A stretch of 5,315 nt of DNA from SIG622 sp045596605 (GCA_045596605.1 JAZOCR010000119.1:1-5315); one strand, 5' to 3'. Shown: positions 1 to 4,693, counted from the stretch's first letter. Translations and numbers: made by a program. Notes: generated by a model from the sequence alone, not told the origin.

Positions 1-1
1 C

Positions 2-793
2 TTCAAAGTTGGGGAATGCATCAAAGCTGGCACAGGCGGGGGAGAGCAGTACTGTATCTCCGGCGGAGGCAGCGTTGGCCGAAAGGAAGATAATTATTAT
101 TATCTGAAAGTTGATGTTTCTAAATTCTTTTATAGTGTAAATCATAAAATACTGATAGATATTTTAGAAAGAACTATTGCAGATAAGGACACGATGGAAC
201 TGCTGAAAACAATCATTTCGTCAGAAAATTCAGACGTGGGACTTCCGCAAGGGTTTATATCCGACACTTATCCCGTTGAGGGTGCCGGTGATGTAACCGG
301 TTTACCAATCGGAAATTTAACAAGTCAGATGTTCGCAAATATCTATCTAAACGAGCTGGATCAATATTGTAAGCACAGGCTCAAAACTCACTATTACATA
401 AGGTATATGGATGATATAATAATTTTGGATAAGGACAAAAAGCACCTCCATAGAATCAAGGAGAAAATAGAACGTTTTCTCAATACAAAATTGGGGTTAT
501 GTCTGAATGAAAAGACTGCCATTAGACCTGTTGGAATGGGTATAGAGTTTGTGGGATATAGAGTATGGTCCACACACATAAAAATCCGAAAAAAGTCTGT
601 TATCAAGATGAAACAACGGCTTAAAGAAATCAAATATCTTTATGGCGAGGGGTTAATTGATTATGACGAAGTTAAATCTACACTGGCAAGCTATTTCGGA
701 TTGATGAAAAACTGCAACAGTTTTTATCTGCGGAAAAAACTTTCCGACACGCTTGTTTTCAAGCGAAAAGAAAAAAGCAATGAAGATAATTGA
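2..793 (+). CDS. DGR-type reverse transcriptase, 5'-truncated by window edge
   Basis: This is an RNA-directed DNA polymerase. The frame is open from base 2 with no stop, giving 263 visible residues, and the true start lies upstream (the first in-frame ATG, at 194, falls inside the palm domain). Visible motifs are KVDVSKFF (catalytic Asp at 113-115), GLPIGNLTSQ (299-328), YMDD (404-415) and GIEFVGYRVWSTH (539-577). The SQ in motif 4, where retrons and group II introns usually have QG...SP, and the GYR-W-TH block followed by RKKSV closely match the Bordetella phage DGR enzyme Brt as I recall it. In such systems the enzyme copies an RNA template repeat with adenine mutagenesis into a variable repeat of a tail or surface protein. 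No template repeat, variable repeat or Avd gene is visible; they would be expected upstream. Relative to Brt there is an extra stretch of about 20 residues between motifs 3 and 4. The first 25 or so codons are Gly-rich, with only a weak GT motif. The enzyme class is firm; DGR function is inferred. Confidence 0.9.
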   Translation, partial: FKVGECIKAGTGGGEQYCISGGGSVGRKEDNYYYLKVDVSKFFYSVNHKILIDILERTIADKDTMELLKTIISSENSDVGLPQGFISDTYPVEGAGDVTGLPIGNLTSQMFANIYLNELDQYCKHRLKTHYYIRYMDDIIILDKDKKHLHRIKEKIERFLNTKLGLCLNEKTAIRPVGMGIEFVGYRVWSTHIKIRKKSVIKMKQRLKEIKYLYGEGLIDYDEVKSTLASYFGLMKNCNSFYLRKKLSDTLVFKRKEKSNEDN

Positions 794-798
794 TTCTG

Positions 799-834
799 GC
801 GGCAACGTGAAACTGCGTTGCTGCTTTTTATTTT
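799..834 (+). terminator. Hairpin plus T-tract after the reverse transcriptase
   Basis: Bases 799-807 (GCGGCAACG) pair with 816-824 (CGTTGCTGC) as a 9-bp stem with one G-U wobble around an 8-nt loop. TTTTTATTTT follows at 825-834. It begins six bases after the RT stop and ends right at the ribosome binding site of the next gene. It looks like an intrinsic terminator or attenuator that would uncouple RT expression from the lysis genes. The lysis genes would then depend on read-through, antitermination or a promoter I could not identify in the RT 3' end. Confidence 0.75.
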
Positions 835-836
835 AT

Positions 837-852
837 GGAGGTGTTAATTTTG
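837..852 (+). promoter_or_regulatory. Ribosome binding site that selects a TTG start
   Basis: GGAGG at 837-841 sits eight bases before TTG at 850-852. The in-frame ATG at 835 overlaps this Shine-Dalgarno and has none of its own upstream, because the terminator T-tract is there. The in-frame GTG at 841 also overlaps it. TTG 850 is therefore the best start. Confidence 0.75.
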
Positions 853-1233
853 GTAATAGATGCACAGACAATAATTACGGCCGGTGCTGTCCTTACTGCT
901 CTAACAGGTTTTTTTGCTCTCGGGTGGAAACTTTTCAAATGGGTTGATCACCAAAAGGAGCAAGACCAAGAAGTCGAGAGAGTGGATAATAAAATCGACA
1001 AAGAGATTGCCCGTGTGGAAAAGAAATTCGATAAGCAAATTGAGGACGTTAAAACAATGCATAATAACGACCAATCGGGAATTCAGGAAGAACAGACATT
1101 GGTTGTATATGGATTGCTTGCGTGCCTTAAAGGTCTTGCAGAGCAAGGATGCGACGGTCCTGTATCAGAAGCCATAGACCGTATTGAAAAACATATAAAC
1201 AAAAAGGCTCACGGACAGAAAAGGAGAGAATGA
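850..1233 (+). CDS. Phage one-TM coiled-coil protein of the lysis cassette
   Basis: The protein has 127 residues from the TTG at 850, chosen because GGAGG lies eight bases upstream; starting at ATG 835 would add five residues. One hydrophobic segment spans about residues 7-27 and ends in an aromatic/basic WKLFKW edge. A highly charged probable coiled coil covers about 35-70 (repeated Lys/Glu/Asp with VDNKID, VEKKFD). A C-terminal part follows, with YGLLACLKGLAEQGCDGPV and a short amphipathic helix. From memory, this last segment recurs in small Clostridia prophage proteins placed just before holin and amidase genes, sometimes misnamed as transporter permeases. The layout also resembles XhlA-type holin partners (TM plus coiled coil). 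It probably sits in the cytoplasmic membrane and helps lysis or holin timing, which is inferred. The gene ends one base before the next start, so the two are co-translated. Confidence 0.85.
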   Translation: MVIDAQTIITAGAVLTALTGFFALGWKLFKWVDHQKEQDQEVERVDNKIDKEIARVEKKFDKQIEDVKTMHNNDQSGIQEEQTLVVYGLLACLKGLAEQGCDGPVSEAIDRIEKHINKKAHGQKRRE

Positions 1234-1234
1234 A

Positions 1235-1531
1235 ATGGCTAAAAAGAAAAAGTTTGAGTTTTCAAAGCTCATTCTCGCATTAGTTATTCTTTCGTACTTT
1301 ATCGGTCTTGCCTTTGGTATGTTGATTATTTGGAAAGTCCTTGCCGGTGGAAATGTTATGTATATTTCCACCGCTTTGTGCGGATTGTTCAGCTACATCG
1401 GCGCACCGGTTGCGGTTGCTATTGGTTTTTATAGCAATAAGGCAAAGGCTGAAAATGTTGAAAAAATCAAAAGTAACGAAAAGAAAACAGGTCAAAAGAT
1501 AGATAATGATTTCAAAATTCCATTGAATTAA
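1235..1531 (+). CDS. Small two-TM phage membrane protein, lysis cassette
   Basis: The protein has 98 residues. The start ATG at 1235 follows AAGGAG at 1221-1226, which lies within the end of the preceding gene. It has a Lys-rich N-terminus (AKKKK), a hydrophobic segment at about 11-36, a second at about 43-66, and a charged Lys/Glu/Asn tail beginning YSNKAKAEN. From memory, that signature recurs in small membrane proteins next to Clostridia prophage holins. Two membrane spans and a charged tail fit a class II holin or an accessory or antiholin subunit, but sequence alone does not separate these. It lies between the coiled-coil protein and the three-TM protein in one operon. Its stop overlaps the next gene's Shine-Dalgarno. 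The function is inferred from position and topology. Confidence 0.8.
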   Translation: MAKKKKFEFSKLILALVILSYFIGLAFGMLIIWKVLAGGNVMYISTALCGLFSYIGAPVAVAIGFYSNKAKAENVEKIKSNEKKTGQKIDNDFKIPLN

Positions 1532-1544
1532 GGAGGTAATTTTT

Positions 1545-1871
1545 ATGTTACAGTTATCACAGGTAGGGGTGTTTGCTACATTATTCGCCGTTTTGGTGGT
1601 TGTGGTGAATATTCTCACACAGATTTTCAAGAGCTTTGCAAGTAAAAGCGAAGTGCCGACAAGGGTTTTCGTTCTCCTTGTTTCGGTGGCTCTGACGTTG
1701 GTCGTATTTATTGCGGCTTGTCAGATTTATTCGATAGAAATAGTATGGTATTTAATTGTCGGAGCGATTGTTGTAGGCTTCGTTGTTGCGTATTGTGCTA
1801 TGTTTGGATATGACAATTTATATGGTGAATTAAAGGAACTCTTGCGAAAATTGTTTAGCTCGGAGAAATAG
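1545..1871 (+). CDS. Three-TM holin-like protein
   Basis: The protein has 108 residues. AGGAGG at 1531-1536 is eight bases before the ATG. Hydrophobic segments lie at about 7-27, 41-60 and 66-87, followed by a short basic amphipathic tail (residues about 94-108, Lys/Arg-rich). This is the layout of a class I holin. Holins oligomerise in the cytoplasmic membrane and open it at a set time, releasing a leaderless endolysin to the wall. The amidase directly downstream lacks a signal peptide and needs such a route, so this is the best holin candidate of the three membrane proteins. I cannot assign it to a named holin family with confidence. The stop codon overlaps the Shine-Dalgarno of the amidase gene. 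Confidence 0.82.
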   Translation: MLQLSQVGVFATLFAVLVVVVNILTQIFKSFASKSEVPTRVFVLLVSVALTLVVFIAACQIYSIEIVWYLIVGAIVVGFVVAYCAMFGYDNLYGELKELLRKLFSSEK

Positions 1872-1882
1872 GAGGAATTGCT

Positions 1883-2995
1883 ATGAATTTACGGAAACTA
1901 ATATTAACAAATAATGATTGCTATAAAGCCGGCAGAAAAATCACAGTCAAGGGCATAATGGTACACTCCACAGGTGCAAACAATCCCTGGCTTAAAAGAT
2001 ACGTTGGTCCTGATGATGGGTTGCTCGGTGTAAATAAAAACGGCAATCATTGGAATACTGCACGTCCCGGAGGAATACAGGTATGCGTTCACGCATTTAT
2101 CGGAAAACTTGCAGACGGCAGCATTGCAACATATCAGACGTTGCCCTGGAATCATAGAGGCTGGCATGGTGGAGGCTCTTCAAACAATACGCATATCGGA
2201 TTTGAGATTTGCGAGGATGGTCTTGCTGATGCTACATATTTCAATGCGGTATATAAAGAAGCTGTGGAACTTTGTGCTTATCTCTGCAAAGAATATGGTC
2301 TGACGGAGCAGAATATCATCTGCCATAGTGAAGGATATAAAAAAGGAATTGCATCCAATCACGGCGATGTTATGCATTGGTTTCCTAAACACGGAAAGTC
2401 AATGGATACATTCAGAGCAGATGTTAAGGCTCTGCTCAATGGTGCAGTGAATAAAATTGATTTCCCGGACATAGCGAATCACTATGCAGAAAACCACATA
2501 AAAAAACTCCGTGATTACGGAGTTGTAAACGGCTATGAAGACGGAACATTCAAACCCGATAAAACTGTTACCAGAGCAGAATTTTCGGCAATGGCTGTCG
2601 GTGCTTTGGAAAAAGCCTGCGGTTATTCGTTAAATAGTGTAGCTGCATTCTCTGACATAAGCGGTCATTGGGCAGAAACAATTATTAAAAAGCTGGTAGC
2701 CTGCGGAATTGTTAATGGCTTTGAAGACGGAACTTTCAGACCGGAACAGGTAATAACAAGAGGTCAGGCGGCTATGATTGCCTGCAATGTTCTCTTATAT
2801 TGTGGAGTGGGGATGAAATCTGCAGACAGTTTCCCCGACACAATAGGTCATTATGCAGAAAAGCATATAAACACTCTGAAAGCCTACGGAGTTGTAAACG
2901 GATTTGAGGATGGATTGTTCTATCCCGAACAGGAAATTACAAGAGGTCAGGCAGCTATGTATATATCCAACTGTTTGACAGTATTAGGCAAATAG
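1883..2995 (+). CDS. Endolysin: N-acetylmuramoyl-L-alanine amidase with three SLH repeats
   Basis: The protein has 370 residues. AGGAGG at 1870-1875 lies seven bases before the ATG, and there is no signal peptide. Residues about 20-186 form an amidase_2 (PGRP/T7-lysozyme-like) domain, which cuts the bond between N-acetylmuramate and L-Ala. MVHST carries the likely first Zn ligand (His28). NNTHIGFEI (101-109) is the conserved core strand. ICHSEG carries His148, a likely second ligand. His160 or Asp162 in SNHGD is a candidate third ligand. Three SLH domains follow at about 192-245, 255-308 and 316-369, each with a F-P/S-D-I/T start, a W/Y-A-E motif, GVVNG or GIVNG, an EDG-F-P turn and an ITR or VTR motif. 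SLH domains bind pyruvylated secondary wall polymer, so they probably act as the lysin's targeting module. Phage lysins more often use SH3, LysM or choline-binding repeats. This gene closes the lysis operon. Confidence 0.95.
   Translation: MNLRKLILTNNDCYKAGRKITVKGIMVHSTGANNPWLKRYVGPDDGLLGVNKNGNHWNTARPGGIQVCVHAFIGKLADGSIATYQTLPWNHRGWHGGGSSNNTHIGFEICEDGLADATYFNAVYKEAVELCAYLCKEYGLTEQNIICHSEGYKKGIASNHGDVMHWFPKHGKSMDTFRADVKALLNGAVNKIDFPDIANHYAENHIKKLRDYGVVNGYEDGTFKPDKTVTRAEFSAMAVGALEKACGYSLNSVAAFSDISGHWAETIIKKLVACGIVNGFEDGTFRPEQVITRGQAAMIACNVLLYCGVGMKSADSFPDTIGHYAEKHINTLKAYGVVNGFEDGLFYPEQEITRGQAAMYISNCLTVLGK
2456..2989 (+). repeat. Three tandem SLH coding repeats
   Basis: The repeat units are about 180 bases long. 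Nucleotide identity is still visible between units: TACGGAGTTGTAAACGG occurs at 2516-2532 and 2885-2901 (units 1 and 3), and ACAAGAGGTCAGGC at 2756-2769 and 2939-2952 (units 2 and 3). This suggests internal duplication or recombination rather than assembly from unrelated modules. Confidence 0.85.
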
Positions 2996-3037
2996 TATAA
3001 AATTCAGTTATTGCTTCTCTCGACTATAAAATATTTT

Positions 3038-3058
3038 TTATAACGTATTCCGTTATAA
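3038..3058. promoter_or_regulatory. Palindromic operator candidate
   Basis: TTATAACG (3038-3045) and CGTTATAA (3051-3058) are perfect inverted repeats separated by TATTC. A further TATAACG half-site lies at 3099-3105. The palindrome overlaps the TATAAT hexamer by five bases, which is the geometry expected of an autoregulatory operator bound by the downstream Cro/CI-type protein. Confidence 0.55.
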
Positions 3059-3059
3059 T
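3054..3059 (+). promoter_or_regulatory. Possible -10 element (TATAAT) for the HTH gene
   Basis: This is a perfect TATAAT about 62 bases before the HTH start, within an AT-rich stretch. No good -35 hexamer lies 16-18 bases upstream (the sequence there is ATATTT) and there is no TG extension, so the promoter would be weak or activator-dependent. A second candidate is TGTTAAAAT at 3091-3099 (extended -10), but it would leave almost no leader before the Shine-Dalgarno. Confidence 0.4.
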
Positions 3060-3121
3060 CTAACAAAATGCAGATTTCTTCTCTTGAATTTGTTAAAATA
3101 TAACGAGAGGAGCAATGGCGT

Positions 3122-3391
3122 ATGGCGATTAAAATTTTACTGTCCACCAAGTTAGGCGAACGACGGTGGACACAAGCCGACTTGGCACGAAAAACAGGGA
3201 TACGCCCCTCGACAATCAATGAGTTATATCACGAGATTTGCGACCGAGTAAATTTAGACCACCTCGACCGTATATGCGAAGCTCTTGAATGTGACCTCAC
3301 TGACATATTGGTGCGTATCCCCGACGGCTCGACATCGGAAGTGAAAAGCCGTACACGTGCCGGCACAGGAGAAAAAGAGCAAGATACATAA
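3122..3391 (+). CDS. Cro/CI-type helix-turn-helix regulator
   Basis: The protein has 89 residues. The start ATG at 3122 follows GAGGAG (3107-3112) by nine bases; an upstream ATG at 3115 is out of frame and stops after five codons. Residues about 3-64 form a compact XRE/HTH_26-like domain, with helix 2 around TQADLARKT (17-25), recognition helix around RPSTINELYH (28-37), and a conserved LDRICEALECDLTDIL end. The last 25 residues are polar, low-complexity and probably disordered. It likely binds DNA as a dimer. The palindrome just upstream is a natural operator, which would make it autoregulated (inferred). Its base composition looks somewhat more GC-rich than the lysis genes, hinting at a different history. 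It is isolated between the lysis operon and a strong terminator. It could be a phage switch regulator, a moron gene, or a regulator of the opposing operon. Confidence 0.88.
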   Translation: MAIKILLSTKLGERRWTQADLARKTGIRPSTINELYHEICDRVNLDHLDRICEALECDLTDILVRIPDGSTSEVKSRTRAGTGEKEQDT

Positions 3392-3417
3392 AAACCCTGC
3401 CTTCTCCTTGAAAAGAG

Positions 3418-3486
3418 ATCCCCCGTACCAACGATTTATTTTACCACTTATGAGTAGAATAATCAACGGTACGGGGGATTTTTTTT
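3418..3486 (+). terminator. Very long two-tiered hairpin terminator between convergent blocks
   Basis: ATCCCCCGTACC (3418-3429) pairs perfectly with GGTACGGGGGAT (3468-3479). A symmetric AAC/AAC internal loop (3430-3432, 3465-3467) follows. Then GATTTATTTTAC (3433-3444) pairs with GTAGAATAATC (3454-3464), with one bulged T and one G-U, around a 9-nt loop. An eight-T run covers 3479-3486. This is a strong intrinsic terminator for the plus strand. Read on the minus strand, the hairpin is followed only by CTCTTTTC, so it may also slow the opposing transcripts. Confidence 0.85.
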
Positions 3487-3496
3487 GTTTGGTAAT

Positions 3497-3859
3497 TTAT
3501 TCAAGACGAGCATATAGGTACCAATATTGAAAAGGTAACGGGTTATGCCCTTGTGCATCATAGATTGCTTCTTCCATTCCACAGTCCTCACAGATGTAAA
3601 TATCGGCTCTGCGGCTTAATGCGTTATGCGTAACCGGTGTACGCATTCTATCTTCTCCGCAACGAGGGCAAGGCATTTTCTCGCCCTGGAGCTGTCTTTC
3701 TTTCCATTTCTTGATAACATCTTCGCTGATGCTATCCTCGGTAATGTACCCGGGACACGTTTTTAAGTATTCGCAAAATTCCTCATAGGTCATATATCCC
3801 ATTTTCTTCATTTCGGCACTTGCCAATTTCAATTCTTCCTCATTCCACGTCCTGCTCAT
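3497..3859 (-). CDS. Zinc-ribbon protein, last gene of the minus-strand operon
   Basis: The protein has 120 residues. AGGAGG lies nine bases before the ATG (complement of 3857-3859). The N-terminal half (about 1-60) is helical and charged, with the motif MTYEEFCEYL. The C-terminal half holds a four-Cys zinc ribbon, CPRC at 64-67 and CEDC at 90-93, split by a His/Arg-rich HNALSRRADIYI segment. It ends in an aromatic PLPFQYWYLY tail. From memory, proteins with this CPRCG / NALSRRADIYIC pattern are frequent on Clostridia phages and conjugative elements and have no assigned role. Nucleic-acid or protein binding is the usual use of such ribbons and is inferred here. Its start overlaps the preceding gene's end by 20 bases, suggesting coupled translation. 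The 3' end faces the big hairpin. Confidence 0.85.
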   Translation of the reverse strand: MSRTWNEEELKLASAEMKKMGYMTYEEFCEYLKTCPGYITEDSISEDVIKKWKERQLQGEKMPCPRCGEDRMRTPVTHNALSRRADIYICEDCGMEEAIYDAQGHNPLPFQYWYLYARLE

Positions 3860-4049
3860 TGTTTCTTTCCTCCTGTTTTTTGAAATTTTCTTCGGTTAGC
3901 TCCTTGCCGCAAGCAGGGCAAAATCTGAATTTTTCATCATCCGGCACATTTCCAAGCATACAAGGAAAATAAATTGTCGGCTCCCTGTAACCCTTTTTCC
4001 AATCAAAACCCACGCTACCGAAGTTATAACTATCGCATAATTTGCACAT
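3840..4049 (-). CDS. Small zinc-ribbon protein
   Basis: The protein has 69 residues. AGGGGG lies six bases before the ATG. Two CXXC knuckles, CKLC at residues 2-5 and CPAC at 44-47, form a rubredoxin/zinc-ribbon-like metal site. A lone Cys30 lies between them, and the tail (about 51-69) is highly acidic and polar. It has no membrane segment or signal and is probably cytoplasmic. I do not recognise a named family. Its end overlaps the next gene by 20 bases, so the two zinc-ribbon proteins are probably made together and may work on the same target. Confidence 0.8.
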   Translation of the reverse strand: MCKLCDSYNFGSVGFDWKKGYREPTIYFPCMLGNVPDDEKFRFCPACGKELTEENFKKQEERNNEQDVE

Positions 4050-4061
4050 TTTAATCCCCCT

Positions 4062-4259
4062 TTACATAGTATATGTTTTTTCCCACTTGTTCGAAAGGGC
4101 TTCGGCGCTCTCTATTGCCCCTCTGCTTTCCAATTCTGCACAAATATTTTTTGCAGCAGTAATATCTGATTTATAAACTCTGGTTGAATACATCATAGAG
4201 CATAACCGGTGTATTAAATCGACGTTGCTCATTCCTTTGATTTCCTTTTTTGTTAACAT
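4062..4259 (-). CDS. Small orphan phage/mobile-element protein
   Basis: The protein has 65 residues. AAGGAGG is seven bases before the ATG, one of the best ribosome binding sites in the window. The sequence reads as all-helical: a basic start (LTKKEIKGM), then SNVDLIHRLCSMM, a YKSDITAAKNICAELESRG helix and a final Trp/Lys-rich helix. There are no catalytic or metal motifs. Family and function are unknown. It sits between gene 4272-4475 and the zinc-ribbon pair, with gaps of only about a dozen bases, so it belongs to the same operon. Confidence 0.75.
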   Translation of the reverse strand: MLTKKEIKGMSNVDLIHRLCSMMYSTRVYKSDITAAKNICAELESRGAIESAEALSNKWEKTYTM

Positions 4260-4271
4260 TTTAAACCCTCC

Positions 4272-4475
4272 TTATCCATACATTGCATCTTTTATTGTTG
4301 CAAATCTTTCGTCTTCTGAAAGGTAATAGTCAAGCTCCGAGCCGTCCTTAAAAGCCATATTTAAGTTAAGCAACCCTACATTGCCTCTGCCTGTAATAAA
4401 CATCACCTTGATTTCTTTAACGTTTCGGAAACAGTTTGTAATATTTCCGTCTTTTTCGTATGTTCTGACTGTCAT
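4272..4475 (-). CDS. Small orphan beta-rich protein
   Basis: The protein has 67 residues. AAGGAGG stands seven to eight bases before the ATG. The start overlaps the preceding stop as ATGA (4472-4475), a translational-coupling arrangement. The middle (about 20-50) alternates hydrophobic and polar residues like beta strands (EIKVMFITG, VGLLNLNMAF), and a short helix ends the chain. I recognise no family. The soluble, compact size suits a binding or inhibitor protein, but nothing in the sequence proves that. Confidence 0.75.
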   Translation of the reverse strand: MTVRTYEKDGNITNCFRNVKEIKVMFITGRGNVGLLNLNMAFKDGSELDYYLSEDERFATIKDAMYG

Positions 4476-4693
4476 ATTAAAGCCTCCTTGTCAAAATATC
4501 CATCCGTTGAATAGTCCCACTCGATTGTCCCGTCTTCGTACTGCCTGCATCCGTGAGCAGTGAATTTCCAACCGCTTTTTGTATTGATGAACGTTCCTCC
4601 TGTTTCAGAGGACCAAAGGCAACGGAACTCGCCGCCTCCGTGATTTATGTAAGTTTTGCCTATTACCGGCTTGAAAAGTTTTGGATACTCCAC
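4472..4693 (-). CDS. Small orphan protein, GTG start
   Basis: The protein has 73 residues. The start is GTG (complement of 4691-4693), seven bases after AAGGAGG, which itself lies inside the last codons of the preceding gene. An ATG two bases upstream is out of frame and yields only ten codons. The protein is Gly- and aromatic-rich with the blocks GKTYINHGGGEFRCLWS and SGWKFTAHGC, then EDGTIEWDYS. From memory, this pattern recurs in small proteins of Clostridia mobile elements and reads as a small beta-barrel-like fold. No function is assigned. The end overlaps the next gene as ATGA. Confidence 0.78.
   Translation of the reverse strand: MEYPKLFKPVIGKTYINHGGGEFRCLWSSETGGTFINTKSGWKFTAHGCRQYEDGTIEWDYSTDGYFDKEALI

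Larger units (their letters stand above)
3007..3119 (+). promoter_or_regulatory. Long-range inverted repeat covering the HTH gene's ribosome binding site
   Basis: Bases 3007-3022 can pair with 3104-3119 without interruption for 16 bp, 13 Watson-Crick plus three G-U. The core is TTGCTTCTCTCG against CGAGAGGAGCAA. After a small internal loop, 3025-3028 can pair with 3099-3102. The right arm contains GAGGAG (3107-3112), the Shine-Dalgarno of the HTH gene, so the left arm acts as an anti-Shine-Dalgarno in any RNA that includes it. RNA begun inside the loop, for example from the TATAAT at 3054, would lack the left arm. An alternative reading is a small invertible promoter segment flanked by inverted repeats. 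The pairing is seen directly; both functions are inferred. Confidence 0.6.

Noticed and set aside
1..100. DGR template or variable repeat at the left edge
   Set aside because: The RT frame runs through it without a stop and I found no second, adenine-variant copy in the window.
799..824. Hairpin as the DGR cruciform normally found next to a variable repeat
   Set aside because: That structure lies downstream of the variable repeat, with a short GAAA-type loop. This one follows the RT, has an 8-nt loop and a T-tract, so a terminator fits better.
1280..1630. Long minus-strand open frame opposite the two- and three-TM genes
   Set aside because: It is antisense to well-supported genes with good ribosome binding sites and has no recognisable domain or Shine-Dalgarno of its own.
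3025..3042. TATAAAA/TTTTATA hairpin as a terminator for the amidase operon
   Set aside because: The stem is AT only, the T-run lies inside the stem instead of after it, and it overlaps the stronger operator palindrome.
3115..3132. Out-of-frame ATG just before the HTH start, encoding a five-codon ORF
   Set aside because: It is only two bases from the Shine-Dalgarno, too close for initiation, and ends at once. The ATG at 3122 is well spaced and opens a conserved HTH domain.
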